A stretch of 41,103 nt of DNA from an uncultured Fusicatenibacter sp. (GTDB lineage: Bacteria > Bacillota > Clostridia > Lachnospirales > Lachnospiraceae), in contig CABUPZ010000021.1 in NCBI GenBank assembly GCA_902493585.1, forward strand, positions 1-41,103, given 5' to 3'. The translations under genes were made by a program, and so were the position numbers. The notes under the pieces were generated by a model. That model was not told the DNA's origin, made no database searches, and saw nothing but the letters and a program-made list of their open reading frames with translations. The stretch's first letter is position 1; the number at the start of each line of letters is the position of its first letter. Positions 33,353-41,069 of this stretch are shown in pieces.

Positions 33353-33387
33353 AAAAAAAGTACCAATAGTCTAAAAAAAGTACAATA
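33353..33387 (+). promoter_or_regulatory. Direct repeats, likely PocR-AraC binding sites
   Basis: AAAAAAAGTACCAATA (33353-33368) and AAAAAAAGTACAATA (33373-33387) are near-identical and start 20 bp apart, two helical turns. AraC proteins bind such repeats. The second copy ends just upstream of the -35 position of the corrinoid-gene promoter. Confidence 0.6.
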
Positions 33388-33416
33388 CTTATTTTCCTTT
33401 TAAGATAGAATATTGG

Positions 33417-33422
33417 TATAAC
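33417..33422 (+). promoter_or_regulatory. Extended -10 of the corrinoid protein gene
   Basis: TGG-TATAAC, 65 bp upstream of the ATG, with no -35 consensus. The TATTGGTA at 33411-33418 is the inverse of TACCAATA in the first upstream repeat. Confidence 0.5.
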
Positions 33423-33486
33423 GACGGGGGACGGAAACCCTCGCAAAACATATCAATATTCCATTGAATAAGCGGAGGAAAACATC

Positions 33487-34131
33487 ATGGAAATCATTCA
33501 GGAAATTTCAGAATTTCTGCAGAAAGGCAGAGCCAAAAATGTAAAAGCACTGGTTCAGCAGGCGCTGGACGAAGGGATCGATCCAAAAGTAATCTTAAAC
33601 GAAGGCCTTCTGGCCGGTATGACAATTATCGGCGCAAAATTTAAACGGGACGAAATTTTTGTACCGGAAGTTCTGGTTGCGGCCAGAGCGCTGAACGTGG
33701 GACTGAGCATTCTGGAACCGAAACTTGTGGAGGTTGGAAACCAGCCGGTCGGAAAAGCTGTTGTGGGAACCGTAAAAGGCGACCTGCATGATATTGGAAA
33801 AAATCTGGTCGTTATGATGCTGAAGGGTTCAGGCTTTGAAACTTATGACATGGGTGTAGATGTGCCTGCCGAAGCATTCATCGACAAAGCCGAGGAAGTA
33901 GGCGCAGATGTCATCTGCATGTCCGCGCTGCTGACAACAACAATGGTAAATATGGAAAACTTGATCACCGAATTGTGCAACCGTAATCTGCGAGACAAGT
34001 ACATCGTTATGGTGGGAGGCGCACCGGTGAACGACAGTTTCGCTCAGAATATCGGCGCTGATTACTATACTCCTGACGCTGCCACCGCAGCGGAAGTTGC
34101 AAAGAAAGCCGTTCTGGAGAAAAGCGCATAA
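33487..34131 (+). CDS. Corrinoid (B12-binding) methyl carrier protein
   Basis: A 214-aa two-domain corrinoid protein like MtaC/MtbC/MttC. A helical cap (about 1-85) is followed by the Rossmann-like B12 domain. The base-off/His-on motif DLHDIG holds the axial ligand H101. The SALLTTTM and VGGAP segments complete the cobalamin pocket. It carries methyl groups between methyltransferases as methyl-cobalamin. GGAGGAAAACATC precedes the ATG. It is divergent from the PocR-AraC gene and followed by the reductive activator, separated by an intercistronic hairpin. Confidence 0.95.
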   Translation: MEIIQEISEFLQKGRAKNVKALVQQALDEGIDPKVILNEGLLAGMTIIGAKFKRDEIFVPEVLVAARALNVGLSILEPKLVEVGNQPVGKAVVGTVKGDLHDIGKNLVVMMLKGSGFETYDMGVDVPAEAFIDKAEEVGADVICMSALLTTTMVNMENLITELCNRNLRDKYIVMVGGAPVNDSFAQNIGADYYTPDAATAAEVAKKAVLEKSA

Positions 34132-34176
34132 TTTTTATATCAAGTAGAATTATTCCTGGTATAAAAAATCAGAATC

Positions 34177-34224
34177 TGCCGCAGCCACAGCCGCATCAAG
34201 CGCCGTATGGCTGCGGCAATTTTA
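34177..34224 (+). terminator. Intercistronic terminator-like hairpin
   Basis: TGCCGCAGCCA (34177-34187) and TGGCTGCGGCA (34208-34218) are perfect 11-bp arms followed by ATTTTAT. Lying between the corrinoid gene and the activator gene, it would let most transcripts stop after the carrier, giving more carrier than activator. Confidence 0.75.
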
Positions 34225-34245
34225 TCTAAAAATATGGAGATTCCT

Positions 34246-36495
34246 ATGAACGATATAAGACTTTTAGAAAATCTGCATTTTCATATCGACAAAGAAAAAA
34301 CCTTTGCGCAGCTTCGCTGCTATCCGGATTCCCCCGTCTACGAGGAAATGGAGGAAACTTTCCTGGAAATCCTTCCCCATATAGAATCACTCTGTCATCC
34401 AAAAGGAATCCTGGGAAAAGGTAAAATCCCCGCTCAATGCCGCGTCGACGGAGGTTTGGAGGATCAGGATGCCATTCTGTCCATCCTGACCATCGGACAG
34501 GAGATCAGCGACTACAGCACCAGCGCCTTCCAGAACGGCGATTACGTCCGTGGAATGCTGGCCGACGCCATGGCCGATGTCGCCTTATTCTCTCTGGAAG
34601 CTGACGCCCAGGAGGCGCTTCGCCAGGCGTGCCGGGAATGGAACCTTGGAATTCAGCGCCGCCTGGAAGCGCCCCACGATCTCACAATGGAAATCCAAAA
34701 AGAGGCTCTGCTGCAGCTCCGTGCAGACCAGGCACTGGGACTGGAAATCACCGAAGGTTTCATGTTCCGCCCGCTGAAAACAAGCTGCAACGTTTACGTA
34801 ACCGCTCCTGACATTAAAATGTTCAACCCCCAGCACAACTGCCGGAAATGCACGAACGTTGGCTGTGCGCTCAGACATATCGAGCCGGTAACAGTAACCG
34901 TCTTGGAAAGTCCTGACTGTCCTCCGACGACGGAAGAAGCATTTTCAGACGCTGCATCGCGCATCGTCTTTGAAAGTGTGGGAAACCTTCTGGAAGATAT
35001 GCGCAAGAACGAAATCTCAATCCCTGCAGCCTGCGGCGGAACAGGGAGATGCGGAAAATGCCGGATCAAAGTATTGGAAGGTCATCTTGAAATCTCGGCA
35101 GAAGACCGGGAAGTATTCTCCCCGGAGCAGCTGGCTCAGGGATGGCGCCTTGCCTGCCGGGCATTTCCTGAAGAAACTCTTGTCCTCTGGATGAAATCCT
35201 CCCGTCAGAAGGAAATACAGGCTGTCACTGCCTTTGAAAATTCCGCCTCGGAAAAACATCAGGCGATCGAATCAAATCTTTCCGACGGTTCCTATGCCCT
35301 GGCTATCGATCTTGGCACCACAACGCTTGCCATCCAGATGGTCTGGGAGAAACATCAGGACACTTACACCGCTTTAAATCCTCAGGCTCAGTACGGTGCG
35401 GATGTAATTGCCAGAATCCAGGCCGCCAACGATGGAAACGGAACGGTTTTGAAAAACCTCATCCGCGCCGCACTGTACGACGGAATCCGTGAACTGCAGC
35501 AACGGAATCACGTAACCTGGAGAAACCTGACTGCAGCGGCAGTCGCCGGAAATACCACCATGATTCATCTGCTGATGGGGTTTCCCTGTGAGGAACTCGG
35601 TCATGCCCCGTTTCGCCCCTGCCATATGGAAACATTGGAGTTTCCTCTCAGAGAGTGGTTTGACGAGGCTGATCCACGGACACAGGTAAAAATTTATCCC
35701 GGAATCTCCGCCTTCGTCGGCTCAGACATTGTCTCCGGACTCTGCGCCCTTTCTATGGGAAGCAGCGAGCAGATTTCTATGTTGATCGATCTCGGCACCA
35801 ACGGGGAGATGGCTCTCGGAAACAAAGAGCGGATGATCGCGGCCTCTACCGCAGCCGGTCCCGCTTTTGAAGGCGGAAACATTATCTGTGGAACCGGCAG
35901 CATTCCAGGAGCCATCTGCAGTGCTCACTGGACAGGAACCTCTTTATCCTGTGAAACCATCGGCGGTCAACCGCCCGTCGGCATCTGCGGGACAGGCGTT
36001 ATCGAAATCACAGAAGAACTGCTGCGCGGAGAGATGATTGATGATACAGGCAAAATGGAATCGCCATGGTTTGAAAATGGCTACGAAATCGCACACACAC
36101 CTGACGACGAAACGATCCGCTTCTATCAGAAAGATGTCAGAGAAATCCAGCTTGCCAAAGCTTCCATAAGAGCCGGAATTGAAACACTTCTGAAGCGGTA
36201 CGGAATCCTCGCTTCCGAAGTCGCTCACGTCTATGTAGCCGGCGGATTCGGATATCGGCTGGATTACAAAAAAGCGATTCAGATCGGAATGTTTCCGGAA
36301 GAATTTGAAAATAAACTCCAGGCAGTCGGAAACAGTTCTCTGAGCGGTGCGGCTGTGCTCGCGGCAGATCCACAAATTTGCGAAACCGCAAAAGAAATTG
36401 CACAGCGAACAGAAGAAATTTCCCTGTCCGAAGATTCGTTTTTTCAGGACAGCTATGTGGAGAATATGTTCTTAAAATCGAGTAAGATGGAGTGA
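34246..36495 (+). CDS. Corrinoid reductive activator (RACo-like) fused to a MetH-activation-like domain
   Basis: A 749-aa multidomain protein. Residues 1-215 resemble the vitamin B12-dependent methionine synthase activation-type domain and end with a Cys cluster C199-x2-C202-x4-C207. A [2Fe-2S] ferredoxin domain (about 235-315) has C263-x5-C269-x2-C272 and C304. From about 348 onward is the ASKHA-type RACo module (DUF4445), with the phosphate motif DLGTTT (355-360) and a second DLGTNGE near 525. RACo proteins use ATP to drive reduction of inactive Co(II) corrinoid to Co(I). The partner is the upstream corrinoid protein. Typical RACo proteins are about 630 aa and lack the first domain. The ATG at 34246 has GGAG six bases upstream; the earlier ATG lies in the hairpin arm. 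Confidence 0.9.
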   Translation: MNDIRLLENLHFHIDKEKTFAQLRCYPDSPVYEEMEETFLEILPHIESLCHPKGILGKGKIPAQCRVDGGLEDQDAILSILTIGQEISDYSTSAFQNGDYVRGMLADAMADVALFSLEADAQEALRQACREWNLGIQRRLEAPHDLTMEIQKEALLQLRADQALGLEITEGFMFRPLKTSCNVYVTAPDIKMFNPQHNCRKCTNVGCALRHIEPVTVTVLESPDCPPTTEEAFSDAASRIVFESVGNLLEDMRKNEISIPAACGGTGRCGKCRIKVLEGHLEISAEDREVFSPEQLAQGWRLACRAFPEETLVLWMKSSRQKEIQAVTAFENSASEKHQAIESNLSDGSYALAIDLGTTTLAIQMVWEKHQDTYTALNPQAQYGADVIARIQAANDGNGTVLKNLIRAALYDGIRELQQRNHVTWRNLTAAAVAGNTTMIHLLMGFPCEELGHAPFRPCHMETLEFPLREWFDEADPRTQVKIYPGISAFVGSDIVSGLCALSMGSSEQISMLIDLGTNGEMALGNKERMIAASTAAGPAFEGGNIICGTGSIPGAICSAHWTGTSLSCETIGGQPPVGICGTGVIEITEELLRGEMIDDTGKMESPWFENGYEIAHTPDDETIRFYQKDVREIQLAKASIRAGIETLLKRYGILASEVAHVYVAGGFGYRLDYKKAIQIGMFPEEFENKLQAVGNSSLSGAAVLAADPQICETAKEIAQRTEEISLSEDSFFQDSYVENMFLKSSKME

Positions 36496-36650
36496 TCCGT
36501 CCCCGTCCTCTCACATATCCTGCGTACCGTTTGACGCACGGCGGTTTTAAGCATTGACATGCAAAAGACTGATAGGCTACGGCCAGGAAAATAAGCAGCC
36601 GATTCCGTCTCAGGTAGAAAAAGCATGAACACAACTCCTGTCCAATATGA

Positions 36651-36782
36651 AATAGCAATGAATCCATAGCGGAAATATCATACAAAGCGGGATACCTGGA
36701 TATCGCATACTTTTCCAAAATGTTCAAAAAGCACACAGGATACAGTCCTTCCGAATACAGAAAAATCGTACGTGAAAAATAA
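36651..36782 (+). pseudogene. Remnant of an AraC-family regulator (C-terminal end only)
   Basis: The frame ending with TAA at 36780-36782 reads AEISYKAGYLDIAYFSKMF and then KKHTGYSPSEYRKIVREK. This is a clear C-terminal helix-turn-helix of an AraC protein. An in-frame TGA at 36648-36650 and the absence of any upstream regulator sequence show that the rest is lost or decayed. The remaining DNA from 36496 to 36650 shows no gene. Confidence 0.75.
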
Positions 36783-36785
36783 ATT

Positions 36786-36846
36786 AAGGTAGTGGTTTGG
36801 GCAACTCTGCTCTTTCAAATGCGCACATTCACCAAACCACTACCTT
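36786..36846. terminator. Terminator hairpin at the right end of the corrinoid island
   Basis: AAGGTAGTGGTTTGG (36786-36800) and CCAAACCACTACCTT (36832-36846) are perfect 15-bp arms. The second arm overlaps the stop codon of the DUF6483-like gene. On the minus strand it is followed by AATTTATTTTTC, a plausible U-tract. Confidence 0.7.
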
Positions 36847-37228
36847 ATGCTTTCCTCAAAAACGTCTCCGCCATATCATTCAATCCAAATCCAGCCAGCA
36901 AATCTCTCATGTCCTCTTTCAACTCCTCGCGGCTGAACTCACACTCTTCCAGGTATTCGTCGCTCTTCCCGTTCAGATAATCATAAAACAGCAGCATAAT
37001 CTTGAGATTCGCCATTTCTCCGCCTTCACACAATTCATAAACCCGGTTCTCCGCCTCGTTGATCCTGCCGTCATCCACCATCTCCAGCAGTTCCCGCAGA
37101 ACTCCATTTTCCTTCGTTCCCCGAAGCAGCTCCTCCGAATCCTCTTCCAGGTCCATCTGAAACAGCAGCTTCAATAACATCCGCACCATCTCCCTGATCT
37201 GGCGCATAATATAATCTTCTTCAAACAA
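36845..37228 (-). CDS. DUF6483-like small acidic protein, function unknown
   Basis: A 127-aa soluble, strongly acidic, helical protein with no membrane segment or signal peptide. I associate its opening (MFEEDYIMRQIREMV) with the DUF6483 family of Lachnospiraceae; there is no known function. The best start is TTG at 37228 with AGGAG nine bases upstream; an in-frame TAG just before it rules out a longer form, and the next ATG is at codon 8. It lies just after the infA terminator on the same strand, with little room for a promoter, so it may be expressed by read-through. Confidence 0.7.
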   Translation of the reverse strand: MFEEDYIMRQIREMVRMLLKLLFQMDLEEDSEELLRGTKENGVLRELLEMVDDGRINEAENRVYELCEGGEMANLKIMLLFYDYLNGKSDEYLEECEFSREELKEDMRDLLAGFGLNDMAETFLRKA

Positions 37229-37255
37229 ACCAATCTACTCCTCTCTGAAAAAACA

Positions 37256-37308
37256 GAAACCAGCCAGAACGGCCCCGCATAGACTGCGGGACCGTTCTGG
37301 CTGGTTTC
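37256..37308 (-). terminator. Strong terminator after infA
   Basis: GAAACCAGCCAGAACGG (37256-37272) and CCGTTCTGGCTGGTTTC (37292-37308) are perfect 17-bp arms with an inner CGCA/TGCG stem. On the minus strand the stem is followed by TGTTTTTTC. It ends the rplO-secY-adk-map-KOW-infA transcript before the accessory island. Confidence 0.85.
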
Positions 37309-37373
37309 GTCCGCCTTAAACGCATATCCGCATAGGCTGCAGACCGTTCCGGCTGATTTCGTCCGCCTTATTT
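37276..37373. repeat. Imperfect tandem repeat of 45 bp downstream of infA
   Basis: The segment 37276-37320 recurs at 37329-37373 with about five or six mismatches; both begin CGCATAG and end TTTCGTCCGCCTTA. The first copy supplies one arm of the terminator; the second includes the last codons and stop of infA. Confidence 0.65.
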
Positions 37374-37586
37374 GTCACGCCAGATAATGCGTCCTTTGTC
37401 CAGATCGTACGGAGAAAGTTCGATGGTAACTTTATCTCCCGGAAGGATACGGATAAAGTTCATACGAAGCTTACCGCTGATGTGCGCCAGAACAACGTGT
37501 TTGTTCTCCAGTTCTACCTTGAACATCGCGTTCGGCAGTTTCTCCAGAACGGTTCCTTCTACTTCAATTACATCTGCCTTAGACAT
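37368..37586 (-). CDS. infA: Translation initiation factor IF-1
   Basis: A 72-aa IF-1, a single OB-fold that occupies the ribosomal A site during initiation. The start MSKADVIEVEGTVLEKLPNA and the end DLDKGRIIWRDK are canonical. AAAGGAGGTTTAAAA precedes the ATG and overlaps the end of the KOW gene. It is the last essential gene of the upstream ribosomal block. Confidence 0.98.
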   Translation of the reverse strand: MSKADVIEVEGTVLEKLPNAMFKVELENKHVVLAHISGKLRMNFIRILPGDKVTIELSPYDLDKGRIIWRDK

Positions 37587-37588
37587 TT

Positions 37589-37822
37589 TTAAACCTCCTT
37601 TGCTTTCAATGCTTTACGGATTTCCAGATCGGAAGAAATCTCTGTCTGCTGATAATCAATCTGTACATGCATCAGCTTCTTTTTCTTCGGCCGCTCCAGC
37701 GGGCGGATCTTTCCGTCCGCCAGATATACGTAGGGCTCTTCTACCCTGACGATAACATACAGTTTCCCTTTGTCATGTCCCGCCAGGCTTCTTGCAAACA
37801 TGCCCTCCTGTACCGGCCTCAT
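37589..37822 (-). CDS. KOW-domain RNA-binding protein (L14e-like)
   Basis: A 77-aa basic protein with a KOW/SH3-like motif near residues 8-30 (AGHDKGKLYVIV), followed by a PLERPKKKKLMHVQ basic stretch. Small proteins of this kind commonly lie between map and infA in Clostridia and are presumed to bind RNA or ribosomes; the exact role is unknown. Its ATG overlaps the map stop (ATGA), and it ends two bases before infA. Confidence 0.9.
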   Translation of the reverse strand: MRPVQEGMFARSLAGHDKGKLYVIVRVEEPYVYLADGKIRPLERPKKKKLMHVQIDYQQTEISSDLEIRKALKAKEV

Positions 37823-38589
37823 GCTTCTTCCTCCCTGTGGGTCAGCGTCAGTATCTCCGGCTCACCCTCTGTGATCAGAATCGTGTTTTCATAGTGTGCG
37901 GAAAGGCTTCCGTCTTCTGTTACCACCGTCCAGTCGTCATCCAGCCACCGGACTTCCGGCCGGCCGATATTGATCATCGGCTCGATCGCCAGCGTCATTC
38001 CCGGCTGAAGACGGATTCCACGGCTTCTCTGGGCAAAATTCGGAATCTGCGGATCCTCATGGAGGCTTGTTCCGATTCCATGACCGCAGAGATCCCTCAC
38101 TACGCCGTATCCAAAACTCTCTGCATAATCGCCAATCGCTTTGGAAATTTCATGAAGGTGATGTCCGGCTTTCGCATATTTGATTCCTTCGAAAAAGCTC
38201 TGCCGTGTCACCTCGATCAGTTTCTTCGCTTCTGGGCTGATCTCGCCCACCGCATGGGTGCGGGCTGCATCAGAATGATATCCTTCGTAAATCAGTCCGG
38301 CATCCAGGCTGACGATATCGCCCTCCCTGATAATCCGATGTTTGCTCGGTATTCCGTGCACCACCTCATCGTTGACGGAAACACAGATGGCTGCCGGATA
38401 CCCATTGTAGTTCAGAAAGTTGGGGATGCATCCAAAGCTGCGGATCATCTCTTCCCCTAACCGGTTGATCTCCCAGGTGGACATTCCCGGACGGAGTGCT
38501 TTTCCCAGCTCGTCATGCACCTGTTCCAGCAGATGGCATGCATGACGCATCTTTTCTATCTCACTGGCAGTTTTAATTGATACGGACAT
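37819..38589 (-). CDS. map: Methionine aminopeptidase type I
   Basis: A 256-aa type I enzyme removing the N-terminal Met of nascent proteins. The pita-bread fold metal ligands are visible in SLDAGLIYEGYHSDAAR (two Asp), the catalytic His in GHGIGTSLHEDP, LAIEPM (Glu) and the final Glu in the SAHYENTILIT region. It has no N-terminal zinc-finger extension. AGGAGCGTAAAGAA precedes the ATG. It lies four bases after adk. Confidence 0.97.
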   Translation of the reverse strand: MSVSIKTASEIEKMRHACHLLEQVHDELGKALRPGMSTWEINRLGEEMIRSFGCIPNFLNYNGYPAAICVSVNDEVVHGIPSKHRIIREGDIVSLDAGLIYEGYHSDAARTHAVGEISPEAKKLIEVTRQSFFEGIKYAKAGHHLHEISKAIGDYAESFGYGVVRDLCGHGIGTSLHEDPQIPNFAQRSRGIRLQPGMTLAIEPMINIGRPEVRWLDDDWTVVTEDGSLSAHYENTILITEGEPEILTLTHREEEA

Positions 38590-38593
38590 TTCT

Positions 38594-39238
38594 TTACGCT
38601 CCTAAAATCTTCGTGATATCCTGGAACACAACATCGATGTCCTGTGTTCCATCCACTTCAGCAAGTACACCCTCAGCCTGATAGTAATCGATCAGCGGCT
38701 GAGTCTGCGCATGATAAACAGAAAGACGTTTCTGTACGGTTTCCGGCTTATCATCATCACGCAGCACCAGTTCTCCCTGGCATACGTCGCAGACGTTTTC
38801 TACCTTCGGAGCATTGTATTCCACATGATAGGTCGCCCCGCATTTCAGGCAGGCACGGCGTCCTCCCATACGATGTACAATGTTCTCGTCCGGCACTTCC
38901 ACGTTGACTGCAAAATCAATCTTCTCTCCTCTTTCGTTCAGCGCACGGGTCAGAGCCTCCGCCTGCGGAATCGTTCTTGGGAATCCGTCCAGCACATAAC
39001 CTGCGGCAGCGTCCGGTTTTGAGATTCTGTCCACAACCAGATCGCAGGTCAGCTCATCCGGAACCAGCTCACCCTTATCCATATAAGCTTTCGCCTTGGT
39101 TCCAAGCTCTGTGCCTTCCTTGATATTCGCACGGAAAATGTCGCCTGTGGAAATGTGCGGAATTCCGTATTTCGCAGCGATTTTCTTTGCCTGTGTTCCT
39201 TTTCCAGCCCCCGGTGCTCCAAGCATGATAATTTTCAT
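38594..39238 (-). CDS. adk: Adenylate kinase
   Basis: A 214-aa long-form adenylate kinase (AMP + ATP to 2 ADP). The P-loop GAPGAGKGTQ lies at residues 7-16, followed by ISTGDIFR in the AMP-binding region and DGFPRTIPQAEAL. The LID carries four cysteines (CLKCGATYH and CDVCQGEL), the zinc-binding Gram-positive form. The ATG at 39238 follows GGAGGATATCGGT; the longer ORF start is rejected as it precedes the P-loop by an atypical extension. Confidence 0.97.
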   Translation of the reverse strand: MKIIMLGAPGAGKGTQAKKIAAKYGIPHISTGDIFRANIKEGTELGTKAKAYMDKGELVPDELTCDLVVDRISKPDAAAGYVLDGFPRTIPQAEALTRALNERGEKIDFAVNVEVPDENIVHRMGGRRACLKCGATYHVEYNAPKVENVCDVCQGELVLRDDDKPETVQKRLSVYHAQTQPLIDYYQAEGVLAEVDGTQDIDVVFQDITKILGA

Positions 39239-39312
39239 ACCGATATCCTCCTTCATCTCAGATAACACTTTAAGGGCCTGTCGTTTTGTCCACAACAGCC
39301 CCTCAAAAATGT

Positions 39313-40629
39313 CTAATCATTCAGAAATCCTTTATAGTTACGAACCAGCATCATGGACTCGATCTGCTTCAGGGTTTCCAGAATAACACTTGCGATAATG
39401 ATCAGAGAGGTTCCTCCGAAGGAAACGTTCGCGTTAAAGAAACCATTAAAGAAGAACGGGATAACTGCCACGATCGTCAGACCGGCACCACCTATAAAGA
39501 CAATATAATTCAAAATACTGGTCAGATAATCTACGGTAGGTTTGCCCGGACGGATACCCGGAATAAAACCACCCTGTTTACGCATATTATCTGCAACTTC
39601 CATCGGATTGAATGTAATGGATGTATAGAAGTATGCAAAGAAGATAACCATTACAATATATAAGATCAATCCCACAGAGCTTAATGGCTGTGCAGGGTCA
39701 AACCAATTGTTGGAGTTAAGCATGGAAAGAATCTTTCCGCCCCATCCTCCAATATCGCTTTTGCCCATGAACGTCAGGATCATGGACGGGAAGGACATGA
39801 TAGAAGATGCGAAAATGATCGGAATAACACCGGCGGTGTTCACTTTCAGCGGAATATGAGAAGACTGTCCGCCAAACATTTTTCTTCCTACCATTTTCTT
39901 GGAATACTGCACCGGAATCCTTCTCTCGGCGCCGTTCAGAATCAGAACCAGCACAACGACTGCGATAATGATCGCAATGATGATCACCCACATCAATGCC
40001 GCTCTTGCAAGAGTTTTTCCCTGTACAAAAGTTTCATAAAGAGTGACCATATCCTGCGGTATACGGGAAAGGATGTTAATGAGAAGTACCATCGAAATAC
40101 CATTTCCGACTCCCTTGTCATTAATCTGCTCACCTACCCACATCAGAAATGCAGAACCTGCAGTCAATGCCGCAATCGCTATAATAACGTTTACTGCATT
40201 GAACTCTTCCAGCAATCCCTGTCTGCCGAAACCGATCGCCAGGGCAGCCGATTCAAACAGAGCCAGACCAACCGTCAGATAACGGGTGATTGCTGTCATT
40301 TTCTTTCTTCCTTCTTCTCCATCCTTCTGCATCTCTTCCAGTTTTGGAATCGCAATGGTCAGAAGCTGAATAATGATGGAAGAAGTAATATATGGTGTAA
40401 TACTCAGCGCGAAGATGGAGAATCTATCAAAGCCGCCACCCGTAAAGGCATTCAGGAAGCTGAATGCCTCATTCGTGCTGTTTGCGAAGAATGCGCTGAA
40501 ATATTCTGTATTCACTCCCGGAACCGGCATCTGCGAACCCAGACGGATGACGCACAGCATCAGGAAGACATACAGGATCTTATGACGCACATCCTTGATT
40601 TTAAATGCATTGACCAGTGTCTTAAACAT
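39313..40629 (-). CDS. secY: Preprotein translocase subunit SecY
   Basis: A 438-aa channel subunit of the Sec translocon with ten membrane helices. It has the typical start MFKTLVNAFKIKDVRHKIL, the GGGFDRFSIFALSITPYITSS-type plug/TM2 region, and the conserved cytoplasmic loops with PVQYSKKMVGR and the GFIPGIRPGKPT motif. The ATG shares its A with the stop of rplO (TAATG), so the two are translationally coupled. Confidence 0.98.
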   Translation of the reverse strand: MFKTLVNAFKIKDVRHKILYVFLMLCVIRLGSQMPVPGVNTEYFSAFFANSTNEAFSFLNAFTGGGFDRFSIFALSITPYITSSIIIQLLTIAIPKLEEMQKDGEEGRKKMTAITRYLTVGLALFESAALAIGFGRQGLLEEFNAVNVIIAIAALTAGSAFLMWVGEQINDKGVGNGISMVLLINILSRIPQDMVTLYETFVQGKTLARAALMWVIIIAIIIAVVVLVLILNGAERRIPVQYSKKMVGRKMFGGQSSHIPLKVNTAGVIPIIFASSIMSFPSMILTFMGKSDIGGWGGKILSMLNSNNWFDPAQPLSSVGLILYIVMVIFFAYFYTSITFNPMEVADNMRKQGGFIPGIRPGKPTVDYLTSILNYIVFIGGAGLTIVAVIPFFFNGFFNANVSFGGTSLIIIASVILETLKQIESMMLVRNYKGFLND

Positions 40630-41069
40630 TAGATCACCTCGACTGTTCCACCTGCCGCTTCAATTTTTGCTTTTGCGCTCTCGCTGCATGCATTGACTTT
40701 CACATTGAGTTTCTTGGAAATCTCACCATTTCCGAGAATCTTAACTCCGTCTTTCGGATTGGAAACCAGTCCGCTCTCGATCATTGTTTCAACGGTAACA
40801 GTCGCTCCATCTTCAAAACGATTCAGTGCAGATACATTGATTCCAACGATCTGTTTGGAATTTCTGCAGGTGAATCCTCTCTTCGGAATACGTCTGTATA
40901 ACGGCATCTGACCGCCTTCAAAACCTGGTCTCGGTGCTCCGGAACGAGCTTTCTGGCCTTTGTGACCCTTACCAGCTGTCTTTCCGTTTCCTGAACCATG
41001 TCCACGGCCTCTGCGGAAGTTATCGCTGTGTCTGGAGCCTTCTGCCGGCTGTAAATTTGATAAGTCCAT
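40629..41069 (-). CDS. rplO: 50S ribosomal protein L15
   Basis: A 146-aa L15 of the large subunit. The Gly/Arg-rich N-terminus (RRGRGHGSGNGKTAGKGHKG) and PGFEGGQMPLYRRIPKRGF are canonical. AGGAGGTACCGTA precedes the ATG. It continues the spc operon, whose preceding gene (expected rpmD) would end at or just beyond the right edge; the last 34 bases are too few to assign. Confidence 0.98.
   Translation of the reverse strand: MDLSNLQPAEGSRHSDNFRRGRGHGSGNGKTAGKGHKGQKARSGAPRPGFEGGQMPLYRRIPKRGFTCRNSKQIVGINVSALNRFEDGATVTVETMIESGLVSNPKDGVKILGNGEISKKLNVKVNACSESAKAKIEAAGGTVEVI

Noticed and set aside
36580..36660. Possible extension of the AraC remnant further upstream
   Set aside because: Frames contain stops and no convincing helix-turn-helix residues before position 36651.
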